NCBI RefSeq assembly: GCF_021390335.1
Contig: NZ_JAJUXK010000002.1
Coordinates: 1 to 64,000, forward strand
Source of the DNA: Dyadobacter sp. CY343
GTDB taxonomy: Bacteria > Bacteroidota > Bacteroidia > Cytophagales > Spirosomataceae
DNA length: 64,000 nucleotides
Direction of reading: 5' to 3'
In this document: positions 8,470-18,039 of the stretch, piece by piece
Position numbering within the stretch: position 1 is the stretch's first letter
Layout of the letters: the number at the start of each line of letters is the position of its first letter
Notes under the pieces: generated by a model
Told to the model about the DNA's origin: nothing
What the model saw: the letters and a program-made list of their open reading frames with translations, nothing else
Databases searched by the model: none
Translations under genes and position numbers: made by a program

Positions 8470-10380
8470 TTAATGCTTCGCCCACCATAACGGAGTAAGC
8501 GTTCCATCCACACTTCCCAGGAAGTTCAGTGCCTGATCGTACCCTCTTGCATTGCTCGCAGGCAAGCTGGAAGGATATTTCAGACGCTGCGGGAAGAACT
8601 TGATATTCGACGTCATGTAGTTGCTCGCATTCAGCGCAGGCATATTCACCAGCGGGTTTTCAACTGCCGGGTTCTCAAAGAAAGGCAGCCCCAGCCTGCG
8701 ATGATCGCTCCAAGCTTCCAGCGGCAGCCACGGTGTTTGCGCAATGAACTTTTGCGTGATTATCTTGGTGAGCAGATCATTTTTGACAGCCCCGTTTTTG
8801 TACAGGTTGTTGACAGGATAAGTCTTGTTCACAGTGCCTTCCGCATTGGTATAACCGTCTTTAAATTTCATCGGATAAGTTGCAGGCGGCTCGGCCACGT
8901 GCGTCCAGCTTACTGAAGTACCAACCCGGTTGTACGCAGTTGAAGCTTTATAAGCGGTGGCAAAACCTGCTACATTCCAGTAGGCGAAACTTGCATCGAT
9001 ACCTGCTTCGTAGGCAGCCTGTCCGCTCATTGGAACAGTCCAGCCTCTTACAGCAGCCTCAGCCAGCAAGAAGTACGTTTCCCAAGGCGCGAAGAAGATT
9101 CTCTTGCTGGTGCCATTGCGCAAATGCTGCCCGTGGCGGGGAATAGTGCCGTTGTACGAGCGCACATTATTTTTAGCTCCCTTTGCGCCCCAGTCACCGT
9201 TCGCAGGTGCATTCCACGTATTTTTCGCCTCAATCTTTTTAACGGTTGCTCCCGCTGCGTCTACCAGCGTACGTTCCGTAGTTTTGGCTGTGTTATCCCA
9301 CGAAGGGTAAGCATTGAAATCCGAATTGTCCACATCACCCGGGATGATATAGGTTTTGTAAGCGCGCGGATCGATCGTGTTAGGCAGCCCGTCCAGCCAG
9401 TAACCCGCCGAGGGATCGTTGGTCATGGTCGTGAAATGATCCGCAAAGCGCAATCCAAGATAATCCTGTGGCTTGATGAAAGGCAGCTGCGCAGGTTTTA
9501 CCTGTTCTGCAGATGTGATACCGCCCAGGCCGAGGTACAGGTTATTGATCGTCGCCGAGATAGGGAAGTAGTTCCATTCGCGGGTCATCACGCCGGTCAA
9601 TGCATCCCAGCCAGCAGTTTCCTGGATTTGAAAAGTTTCGTCGGCCGCAGTCAGCAGAGGGCCCGCCGCTGCCGCTTCGAATTCAGCTTTTGCTTTCGCC
9701 GGATCTACTTCCGAAAGACGCATAGCAAGTCGCAACCGCATGGAATTCGCATATTTCTGCCATTTAGCATAATTGTAACCGTAAGCCTGGTCGTATTTGG
9801 AAATCGCCGAGCTGGAAATGCCCAGGTCAAGTTTGGCAGAAGCGTCTTTCAGTTCATCCAGCAAATAATAGTAAACAGTTTTTTCATCAGAAAACTCCGG
9901 ATTTTTTCCCTCAAAACCATTAATGGGAATAGGGCCGAAATTGTCGGTAAGCTCGCTGAGCAGATATACCCGCCAGATCCTCGCCACCTGCAATAGGTTA
10001 CCGGTATATTCCTTGATATTACCCGTCGCGATCTGTTTCTCGGCTACCTGCACGGCGGCATAAATGCTGTTCAACCAGCCGCCCAGATACCCCGCTCCGT
10101 AATAGTCGCTCGACCAGCCGTCGTTATAGCCTCCCGTCGAGATACCTCCGCCCGCCTGCTGGCGACCGGCTGTTTTCCAATACAATACAAATACGCGCTC
10201 GGCAATATGCGGGTCCATCTGGCTCCCGATAATCGAACCGTTGATAAAATACTCCACCTGCACCTGACTTTCAGTGGCCAGGTAAGGGTCTGCATTTATC
10301 TCGTCAAAATCATTGCAGGCGGTTGTCAGCAACATCAGCGCCGCAGCGGGCAAAAGCGCCCTTCTTAAAAATGCTTTCAT
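8470..10380 (-). CDS. SusD/RagB-family glycan-binding outer-membrane lipoprotein
   Basis: This 636-residue SusD homologue, of the SusD-like_2 type, begins with a lipoprotein signal (LLTTAC, Cys22) followed by NDFDEINADP, a typical N-terminus for the group. It would sit on the outer face of the SusC barrel as a hinged lid that captures an oligosaccharide or peptide ligand. TPR-like helices run through the first half, and the C-terminal region contains FFPQRLKYPSS and the WW end common in this subgroup. It lies 30 bp downstream of the SusC gene on the same strand, so the two form one transport unit. It is somewhat longer than the usual 500-600 residues. Confidence 0.9.
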   Translation of the reverse strand: MKAFLRRALLPAAALMLLTTACNDFDEINADPYLATESQVQVEYFINGSIIGSQMDPHIAERVFVLYWKTAGRQQAGGGISTGGYNDGWSSDYYGAGYLGGWLNSIYAAVQVAEKQIATGNIKEYTGNLLQVARIWRVYLLSELTDNFGPIPINGFEGKNPEFSDEKTVYYYLLDELKDASAKLDLGISSSAISKYDQAYGYNYAKWQKYANSMRLRLAMRLSEVDPAKAKAEFEAAAAGPLLTAADETFQIQETAGWDALTGVMTREWNYFPISATINNLYLGLGGITSAEQVKPAQLPFIKPQDYLGLRFADHFTTMTNDPSAGYWLDGLPNTIDPRAYKTYIIPGDVDNSDFNAYPSWDNTAKTTERTLVDAAGATVKKIEAKNTWNAPANGDWGAKGAKNNVRSYNGTIPRHGQHLRNGTSKRIFFAPWETYFLLAEAAVRGWTVPMSGQAAYEAGIDASFAYWNVAGFATAYKASTAYNRVGTSVSWTHVAEPPATYPMKFKDGYTNAEGTVNKTYPVNNLYKNGAVKNDLLTKIITQKFIAQTPWLPLEAWSDHRRLGLPFFENPAVENPLVNMPALNASNYMTSNIKFFPQRLKYPSSLPASNARGYDQALNFLGSVDGTLTPLWWAKH

Positions 10381-10410
10381 ATTTTAAATATCTTTTGTCT
10401 AACTGATGTA

Positions 10411-13400
10411 TCAGAATCCGAGGGTAAGCGAGAAAAGGAACGAGCGCATCGTGGGGAAACCACCGTTTTCAAAACCGACTGCATTGGTACCAGTCGCGAA
10501 AACAGACTCAGGGTCAATGCCTTTCAGGTGACTTTTGATCATCCAAACATTATTGGCTGAGGCGCTGATCTTCGCTTTCTGAAAGGTATTGCCCAATAGC
10601 TTTTTAGGAAGACTGTAACTGAGCATCACATTTCTCAAACGGATATTGGTCGCATCGTACACGTAAGCTTCGCCCACACCCAGGTTATTCAGGGTTGAAA
10701 CCGTGCTCCAATATTGCTGCTGGGTAACCGGTTCGGTGTTAACCGTCGCCTGATCTCCTTCGCCCATCACAACGCCGTCCACCACAAATTCAGGTCTTTC
10801 GCCGCCCGGCGCAGTTACTGCCGCAGCTCCCGCCGATTGCAGACCCACATTGGATGCAGAGAATATTTCGCCGCCCAGACGCGCATCGATCAAGAACGAA
10901 AGTCCGATTCCCTGGTAGGAGAAGTTATTGGAAATCCCTAAAAGTCCTTTTGCCTGCTGGTTACCCAGCTTCACGATCGTCGCGTCACGCTGCGGAAGTC
11001 CTTCGGCTGTCAGGACCATTTTGCCAAAATGCGGGCTGGCCTGATCCTTCACGCGCAGAAACTGGGTTCCGTAAATATCCCCGTATAATCCGTCGGTGGT
11101 CGCTCTGATAAACAGATCGTCGAATGCACCAAGCTGGTATTCATTGACGCCCAGGTCTTTGGCGATATCGATGATTTTATTTTCGTTTTTAGAGAAGTTT
11201 GCTGTCAACGACCAGTTCAGGGAAGTCGGTTTGGTTAAAATACCCAGATCAGCCATGATCTCGATCCCTTTGTTCTGAATATTACCCGCATTCACTTTCA
11301 TGTTCGAATAGCCGCTCATCGGGTCCATTGGGATATCGATCAACTGGCGCGTCGCATTGGATTTGTACCAGGTAAAGTCCAGTCTCAGCCTGTTGTTGAG
11401 CAGCTTCAATTCAGTTCCCAATTCCAGGTTTTTGATCAATTCGCTGCGTACGCCCGAACTTTTCAGCAGCGATTGCCTTACCGCGATCGTATTGCTCAAT
11501 GGATCTTTGGAAATATTATATCCATTGTAAAGCTGGTAAGGCGCCAGGTCATTTCCCACCGTCGCATAAGAGCCGCGCAGCTTGGCGTAGTTGATCCAGA
11601 GCGGCAGGGTAGTGCCCATTTTATCGAGCATATCCGTTACTACGTAAGAAAGGCTGTACGAAGGATAGAAATAGGAGCGGTTTTCTTCGATCAGCGCCGA
11701 AGACCAATCATTACGCGCCGTCACATCAAAGTAGATCCAGCCTGCATAATTTATTCCCAGAGAACCGTAAACCGAATTGATCTTTTTGCGGCTATAACCC
11801 GGCCAAACCTGCGGAGCTGCCGCTGAATTGGTAGGTGTAAAAAGGTTAGGAACCTCCAATGCGCCCGTATTCACTGTAAGGGAGCTATACTTCTGCTGCA
11901 TTAAGTTACCACCTAATGTAAAGGTACCTCCCAGCTGCCCAAACACTTCATCTTTGGTCGCTTTGATCAATGCGCTGTAATTGGTTTCGCTGAAAGTTTG
12001 CTTGCCCAGCGAATAGGAGTTGGAAAGCGGGCCGCCTGCGTAGGTTTTGCGTTCGGTATTGGTCGTGTATAAATCACCTCCTGCTTTCACTTCCGCATCC
12101 AGCCAGTCTGTAAATGCATATTTCAACGATCCGTTCATGATGAAACGGTTACGCGTATCATTGTTGAGGTTGTATTTGCTGAGCCAGTAGGGATTGGATT
12201 GCGAGCCCGGCGCGCCCGGGTACCAGAGCATTTTTCCAAATTCATTGGTAGCAGCGCTGAAATCGGTAATATCCAAACTCCGTGGCAACATATATAATAC
12301 GAACACGCTGCTGTTGTCCCGACCGTTGATCGGCCGGTTGTAACCTGAGGTATTGTTGTATGCCATTTTAATGTCGCTCGTCCAGCGGCTTTCCTTACCG
12401 AAATGCGTAGTGGCCTTCGAGGTAAAATTCAGGCGCGTCAGCTTGTTTCCGGGAATGATACTTCTGTCTTCCAGGTAATTAAGTGAAGCGAAAACAGCGG
12501 TTGATCCGTATTGCTGTTGCAGGCCAAGACTGTAATTTTGACTAGAACCAGACCTCAAAAACGCATTAACATTGTCGTGAATAGCCAGAGGCGCCTGCGT
12601 GCTGTCCCACTTGGTCACTGATTGTCCCTCCACTTTTGGGCCCCAGCTGGTGGTATTCATCGCATTGTAAATATTATCAGTACCCTGTCCGAATGTATTC
12701 TGAAGTTCAGGTTTGATAAAGATATTCTCGGTGCCCAGGGTCGTGGAGAATGTGATACCCAGCCCCGGCTGTTTCCGTCCGGATTTGGTCGTGATCAGAA
12801 TAACCCCGTTACCTGCGCGCGAACCGTACAATGCGGCCGCAGAAGGTCCTTTCAGTACGCTCATGGATTCGATATCCTCCGCGCTGATATCGCCTAGTCC
12901 GTTTCCCAGATCCAGGCCGGCGCCCCAGTAACCATTTTCTGTGGTACCTGTGAAGTTGTCGATCGGGATACCGTCCACCACGATCAGCGGCTGGTTGCTG
13001 CCGGTCAGTGAGGTATTGCCGCGTAATACAATCTTGGAAGATCCGCCGGCACCGTTACTGGACCTTACTACCTGCAAGCCGGCAACTTTACCCGTGAATG
13101 CATTTGCAAGATTCGTCTCTTTTGCGTCAGATAATGCCGATCCCTGGATTTCCTGGATCGCATAACCCAGCGATTTTTTCTCCCGCTGAATACCCAGCGC
13201 GGTCACCACCACTTCGGAAAGTGAGGTAGCGTCTTCCAGAAGTGTAATGTCGAAATAAGTCTTGTTACCTACTTCGATCTCCTGCTTTACATACCCAATG
13301 TAAGAGATGCTCAATACCGTTCCTGGTCCTGGAACTGCAATACTGAATGCACCTTCCGTGTCGGTGGTCGTGCCCGTTTTCGATCCCTTTACTACAACAG

Positions 13401-13518
13401 TAACGCCCGGGAGAGGAGGGTTACCTGCGCCGCCTGTTATCTTTCCGGAGATCTTGGTCTGTGCATAGACCTCCGAAAAGCTTAGCAGTAGCAGCAAGCC
13501 AAATACAAGTTTTCTCAT
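10411..13518 (-). CDS. SusC/RagA-family TonB-dependent outer-membrane transporter
   Basis: The protein has 1035 residues. In order it has a signal peptide (1-19, ending VYAQ), a carboxypeptidase-like regulatory domain (about 23-105, with KISGKITGGAG and GTTTDTEGAFSI), a TonB-box/plug region (QREKKSLGYAIQEI, then the SusC signature NLANAFTGKVAGLQV), the plug motif VLKGPSAAALYGSRAGNGVILITTK in parts, and a beta-barrel ending in F. It imports oligosaccharide or peptide ligands across the outer membrane using TonB energy. It is the first gene of the SusC-SusD pair, and the hybrid sensor gene lies just upstream on the same strand. About 300 bp of leader separate the two, where the promoter must be. 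Confidence 0.95.
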   Translation of the reverse strand: MRKLVFGLLLLLSFSEVYAQTKISGKITGGAGNPPLPGVTVVVKGSKTGTTTDTEGAFSIAVPGPGTVLSISYIGYVKQEIEVGNKTYFDITLLEDATSLSEVVVTALGIQREKKSLGYAIQEIQGSALSDAKETNLANAFTGKVAGLQVVRSSNGAGGSSKIVLRGNTSLTGSNQPLIVVDGIPIDNFTGTTENGYWGAGLDLGNGLGDISAEDIESMSVLKGPSAAALYGSRAGNGVILITTKSGRKQPGLGITFSTTLGTENIFIKPELQNTFGQGTDNIYNAMNTTSWGPKVEGQSVTKWDSTQAPLAIHDNVNAFLRSGSSQNYSLGLQQQYGSTAVFASLNYLEDRSIIPGNKLTRLNFTSKATTHFGKESRWTSDIKMAYNNTSGYNRPINGRDNSSVFVLYMLPRSLDITDFSAATNEFGKMLWYPGAPGSQSNPYWLSKYNLNNDTRNRFIMNGSLKYAFTDWLDAEVKAGGDLYTTNTERKTYAGGPLSNSYSLGKQTFSETNYSALIKATKDEVFGQLGGTFTLGGNLMQQKYSSLTVNTGALEVPNLFTPTNSAAAPQVWPGYSRKKINSVYGSLGINYAGWIYFDVTARNDWSSALIEENRSYFYPSYSLSYVVTDMLDKMGTTLPLWINYAKLRGSYATVGNDLAPYQLYNGYNISKDPLSNTIAVRQSLLKSSGVRSELIKNLELGTELKLLNNRLRLDFTWYKSNATRQLIDIPMDPMSGYSNMKVNAGNIQNKGIEIMADLGILTKPTSLNWSLTANFSKNENKIIDIAKDLGVNEYQLGAFDDLFIRATTDGLYGDIYGTQFLRVKDQASPHFGKMVLTAEGLPQRDATIVKLGNQQAKGLLGISNNFSYQGIGLSFLIDARLGGEIFSASNVGLQSAGAAAVTAPGGERPEFVVDGVVMGEGDQATVNTEPVTQQQYWSTVSTLNNLGVGEAYVYDATNIRLRNVMLSYSLPKKLLGNTFQKAKISASANNVWMIKSHLKGIDPESVFATGTNAVGFENGGFPTMRSFLFSLTLGF

Positions 13519-13816
13519 TAGATTATTGGTATAGGTAAAACAACTGATAAATTAGAAGGAAAGGTTTGCTGAAAAATTTACTTTATTCTGGTATAAGTGC
13601 AAGAATATTGCAAAATCCATCAGTTTATTAAAGTTATTCAAAATTATGTATTGAAGTTTTGAATAATAGTGAAATATTATTTTTGTCACCGGTATTGCAA
13701 AAATAGGGATTGCAGGGCAAATGCACCGGGTACAAATGTTACATTGTACTGTATCAAAAGTTACCTGAACGTGATTTTTGAAGAGTTGGAACCCGTTAAC
13801 GCGGATCGCGGGGATA

Positions 13817-16800
13817 TTAAGTGTTATTCTTATTCCTGCTCAGATAGACCGAGGGAAGCTCGCCAAATTCGTCCTTGAATTGCCTGGCAAAATACTTGGG
13901 ATTGTTGAAACCAACCTGATAGGCGATTTCAGAAATGGTAAGCTGGCTTTGTTCCAGCAATCGTGCGGCGCGCTCCATTCGGATCGAGCGGATAAACTCG
14001 ACCGGCGTTTTGCCCGAGATCGCATTCAGCTTACGGTACAGGTGTATACGACTCATACCGACCTCGCGGCTCAGCGCCTCGACGGAAAATTCTGCATTGC
14101 CAATATTTTCTTCCACAATCGCAATCACCTGCCTGACCAGATTTTCGTCCCGGCTGCTGATCGCAATATCCCTTCCTTTGATCGCGATCTGCTGACTGAA
14201 AGTTTTGCGCGCTGCTTCCTGCTGTTTGAGGATATTGGAAAGGCGGAATTGCAGGATTTCGAAATTGAACGGTTTTTCAATATAATCATGAATGCCTAGT
14301 TCGTAACCTTCCAGATGCTGGTCGGGCGAAGTGCCTGCTGTGAGAAGTACCAGCGGAATGTGCTGGGTCCGCTCGTCATTTTTGAGCCGCCTTACCAGTT
14401 CCATTCCGTCCATTTCGGGCATGGTCACGTCGGTCACGATCAGATCGGGAATCACAGCAGTAGCCTTCGTCCAGCCCTCCGAGCCGTTTTTGGCTTCTAT
14501 AATGTGATAAAGCTCTTTGAGATTGTCTTTTAAATAGAAAAGAAAATCTTCGTTATCCTCCACGAGAAGCAAAACCGGCAGCCCGCTATCGTGCTGGCTG
14601 GGCTCGCTTACCTGAACAGGTGGCGTAACCGGCGCAGGCGCAGTTTCTAATATAGATAATGTTGCATTCTGCGCTTTTTGAACGGGAAGCATTACTTTAA
14701 AACAACTACCCTCGCCAGGCTGACTCTTGACTGAGATCGCGCCGCCGTGCAGGCTTACAAATTCTTTGGTAATGGAAAGCCCGATTCCGCTGCCCTGGTT
14801 GAGCAGGCCCGCCGGCAGGTCATTCTGGAAAAAGCTCTCGAAAACTCTCTCCTGTTTTTCTTCCGGAATGCCGATCCCCGTATCGCAAACGCTGATTTCC
14901 AGCCAGGATTTATCGCCTGAATGCGGAAGTTGCGCGCTCTCAATCTCCACACTTACCTCGCCGTTTTCAGGCGTAAATTTGAATGCATTCGAAAGCAGGT
15001 TGAACAGTATCTTTTCCAACTTATCTTCATCAAAAGAAGTATTCAAGCTGTCCATTGAAGACTTAAATGACAGGCTGATCTGTTTTTTCTGGGAGATATC
15101 TGCAAATGAAAAAGTTGCTTCCCTGATGAAGTGAACAATGTCACCCTCGGTCGGGGAGAACTTGATCCCGCTTACTTCCAGTTTCCGGAAATCTAGCAGT
15201 TGGTTGACCAGGTTGAGCAGCCTTTTCGCATTGCGCTGCATGAGCTGCATCTGATTCTGCAGTGGCGAGTCGGGGTTGTCTTTCAGGATCTTTTCCAGCG
15301 GCGACAGTATCAGTGACAGCGGCGTTCTGAACTCGTGGCTCATATTGGTAAAGAACCTGATCTTCACATCGTTCATCTCCCGCAGCCGCCTGGATTCCCT
15401 TCTTTCCTGCTCGATCAGATACCGCTCCCGCTCCTTTTTGCGGATCGTTTTACCGGCCAGATACAATGCGAAAATGAATAGCAGCAGATAGGAAAGCCTG
15501 GCAACAGGAGCGTTCCACCAGGGCGGCAGTATCTGAATTTCAAGCGTTGTTTCATCACTATTCCAGCCGCCATTTTCATTGGACGCTTTTACCCTGAAAA
15601 CATAAGTGCCCGGGTCGAGGTTGGTATAGGAAGCCGTGCGCGAAGTGGAAGATGCGTGTACCCAATCATCGTTAAAACCTTCCAGTTTATACTGGTAGCG
15701 GATCTTTTGAGGATGAAAAAAGTCAAGAACTGTGAAGTCCAATGCAAAAATATTGGCACTATGCGGCAGAACGATCTTTTTAGTTTCCGAAATAGCTTTT
15801 GAGAGTATCGCCCGGCCGCCTTCCAGCTGATCGTGCGCACTGAGCTTTTTATTAAAAACAGAAAACGAGGACAAAACCACCTGCCGGAAAATGGCTTTGG
15901 GCAGGATCTCTTCGGGACGAAAACGGTTATAACCTCTCGCACCGCCAAAAAACAGCTCGCCCGATCGCGTTTTCAATGCTGCGTTTTCAGTGAATTCCGA
16001 CCCCTGCAATCCGTCGCTTTCATCATAATTGATAAACTGCACTTGCAGACCAGTTTTGGTTTCGGTAAGCTGGGTCCGGGCCAGCCCGTAAGGCGTAGCA
16101 ATCCAGAGATCGCCCGAATCGTCTTCGATCACAGACAGAATCGAGTTGTGCGGAAGTCCCTGTGCCTGTTTAAAAACCCTGAACTGCTTTTTTAATGGGT
16201 CAAATAAATTAAGTCCATCCTGCGTGCCGACCCAGATCCTGTTTTTAGAGTCCTGAATAATAGCGTGCACAATGTTGTTGCTGATGCTGCCGGGCGCATT
16301 CGGTTCATAATGGTAATTGATAAACTTCCCCGAAACCGCATCACGTACATCGACCCCGAAAGAAGTCCCGATCCACAAATTTCCCCTGTTATCTTCTGTG
16401 ATCTCGCTGATATAGGCATCGTGAACAGAGTTGGCGGCGCGGGCGGGATAGTGCGTAAATTGGCCGGTACTGCGGTCAAAAAGTTCCAATCCGCCGTCCA
16501 GTGTCCCGACCCAGAGATTGCCACGCGAATCCTCTTTGATCTCCCACACGCTGTGGTGCGACAAGCTGGCCGGGTCAGCCGGGTTGTGCCGGTAAGTCGT
16601 AAAGCGGGTCCCGTCAAATGAAGTAAGTCCGCCGAAATAGGTCCCGATCCAGAGCACATTCTTTTTATCAAGAAAAAGACTGATAATCACATTGGCACCC
16701 AGGCTATTGGGATCGGCCGGGTTATTCAGGTACTGCTTGTAAGTGTTTTTTTGCCTGTCAAAATAGATCAGTCCGCCTCCGTTTGAACCCATCCAGATAT

Positions 16801-17956
16801 TCCCTTTCTGATCTTCCAGAAAGCGGTTCAGGTCATTATAGGGCAAACTGGTCGGATCAGCGCGTTTGTGCTTGAAGAGAGGAAACGGGAAAATATCTTC
16901 GTGATAATAATTCACGCCGTCTTTGTAAGTACCTACCCAGATCACCCCAGAGTGGTCCCTGTAAATCGCATTAAAGGTATTTTGACTGATCGCATTCCGG
17001 TCGTCATCGTCGGGCAGGATGTAGCTGATAGTTTTGCTTTTCTTATCGAGCAAATTAATACCGCCATGATCTACCCCGATCCACATTCTTCCCTGGTTGT
17101 CCTGCACTACGCCCTGGATGATATCGGAGTTGAGTCGCGGGGAGCCATTTGTTTTATTGTAAAATGAGAAAGACAGGTCGGTAGGATTGAAACGATAGAT
17201 CCCCAGGTTTTCCCTGATCGCATACAACCATAGCTCACCGTCCGAATCGACTGTTATCCCGTAATTAAGCGACCTGTTCTGGTGCTTTTTGGCCAAATAA
17301 TCCGACCGCCAGATTACTTTTCGGGTTTTGGGATTGATCTTTTCGAGTATCCCGTTCCGGTGGATAATCCATAAATGCTTATCCGGACTGTCGCTGATCG
17401 CCGATATTTCGTTGCTCGCAATGCTTCTTGGATCCTGCGCCGAATGCCGCAGGTGAATGGTCTTGCCGCCACTATCTGCCGGACATACAAACAAGCCGTT
17501 TTTTGCCTGCGCAAACCAATACTGCCCGATTTTGTCTTTGTGAATGGTCCGGATAAAACCGGCAGGTATTCCCAGCTTTTTTAATTCCGTCTGCGTGTCG
17601 CTGGCAAATTTCTCTGTCAACGGGTCGTAAACGCTGTTTTCTGTATTCGATCCGGCCCATATTTTCCCTTCCGGACCTTCCCACAAACTACGGATGCTAT
17701 TGCTTCGCAAGCTGGTACTATCGGCCGGGTCGTTTTTAAAAACCTTGAATTCGTAACCATCGTAACGGTTCAGTCCCGCATTGGTGCCCACCCACATAAA
17801 ACCATGACTATCAAGTAAAAAGCAGGTAGGGTGATTATTGGAAAGCCCGTTTTTTACATCCAGTTTCAGAAAACGTAACTGGTCGGATTGCCCCGAAACC
17901 AGCCCGGGCAACATTGAAAAGCAAAATAGGAAGAGGAGTTCTTTAAGCAGACGCAA
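13817..17956 (-). CDS. hybrid two-component system sensor/regulator (HTCS)
   Basis: The 1379-residue single-chain system runs as follows: signal peptide, a periplasmic double beta-propeller of Reg_prop repeats (about 30-700, many G-x-LW/IWVGT blades), a Y_Y_Y domain (about 730-795), and one membrane span (about 810-830). The cytoplasmic part has a HisKA domain with the phospho-His in NMSHEFRTP (about residue 872), HATPase (about 950-1090, DTGIGIPEEKQERVFESFF), a receiver with phospho-Asp in TDVTMPEMDG (about 1172) and an AraC-type DNA-binding domain at the end (about 1270-1375). In Bacteroidota such proteins bind an oligosaccharide in the periplasm and switch on the linked SusC/SusD operon, which follows immediately. 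All key residues are present. Confidence 0.95.
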   Translation of the reverse strand: MRLLKELLFLFCFSMLPGLVSGQSDQLRFLKLDVKNGLSNNHPTCFLLDSHGFMWVGTNAGLNRYDGYEFKVFKNDPADSTSLRSNSIRSLWEGPEGKIWAGSNTENSVYDPLTEKFASDTQTELKKLGIPAGFIRTIHKDKIGQYWFAQAKNGLFVCPADSGGKTIHLRHSAQDPRSIASNEISAISDSPDKHLWIIHRNGILEKINPKTRKVIWRSDYLAKKHQNRSLNYGITVDSDGELWLYAIRENLGIYRFNPTDLSFSFYNKTNGSPRLNSDIIQGVVQDNQGRMWIGVDHGGINLLDKKSKTISYILPDDDDRNAISQNTFNAIYRDHSGVIWVGTYKDGVNYYHEDIFPFPLFKHKRADPTSLPYNDLNRFLEDQKGNIWMGSNGGGLIYFDRQKNTYKQYLNNPADPNSLGANVIISLFLDKKNVLWIGTYFGGLTSFDGTRFTTYRHNPADPASLSHHSVWEIKEDSRGNLWVGTLDGGLELFDRSTGQFTHYPARAANSVHDAYISEITEDNRGNLWIGTSFGVDVRDAVSGKFINYHYEPNAPGSISNNIVHAIIQDSKNRIWVGTQDGLNLFDPLKKQFRVFKQAQGLPHNSILSVIEDDSGDLWIATPYGLARTQLTETKTGLQVQFINYDESDGLQGSEFTENAALKTRSGELFFGGARGYNRFRPEEILPKAIFRQVVLSSFSVFNKKLSAHDQLEGGRAILSKAISETKKIVLPHSANIFALDFTVLDFFHPQKIRYQYKLEGFNDDWVHASSTSRTASYTNLDPGTYVFRVKASNENGGWNSDETTLEIQILPPWWNAPVARLSYLLLFIFALYLAGKTIRKKERERYLIEQERRESRRLREMNDVKIRFFTNMSHEFRTPLSLILSPLEKILKDNPDSPLQNQMQLMQRNAKRLLNLVNQLLDFRKLEVSGIKFSPTEGDIVHFIREATFSFADISQKKQISLSFKSSMDSLNTSFDEDKLEKILFNLLSNAFKFTPENGEVSVEIESAQLPHSGDKSWLEISVCDTGIGIPEEKQERVFESFFQNDLPAGLLNQGSGIGLSITKEFVSLHGGAISVKSQPGEGSCFKVMLPVQKAQNATLSILETAPAPVTPPVQVSEPSQHDSGLPVLLLVEDNEDFLFYLKDNLKELYHIIEAKNGSEGWTKATAVIPDLIVTDVTMPEMDGMELVRRLKNDERTQHIPLVLLTAGTSPDQHLEGYELGIHDYIEKPFNFEILQFRLSNILKQQEAARKTFSQQIAIKGRDIAISSRDENLVRQVIAIVEENIGNAEFSVEALSREVGMSRIHLYRKLNAISGKTPVEFIRSIRMERAARLLEQSQLTISEIAYQVGFNNPKYFARQFKDEFGELPSVYLSRNKNNT

Positions 17957-18039
17957 GATTCTTTACTTTACCTCTGCTCAATTTACTTTTTTTTGGTTAA
18001 CGAAAAAATGCCCTGTTGCACAAAAACGGCTGTTACTGA

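Noticed and set aside
9124..9996. 290-codon plus-strand frame opposite the SusD gene
   Set aside because: It is antisense to a well-supported gene and has no recognisable domain, so it is a frame shadow from codon bias.
13730..13749. Inverted repeat GTACAA-N8-TTGTAC upstream of the SusC gene
   Set aside because: It is short, with alternative phasing, and hybrid sensors usually bind direct repeats; chance cannot be excluded.
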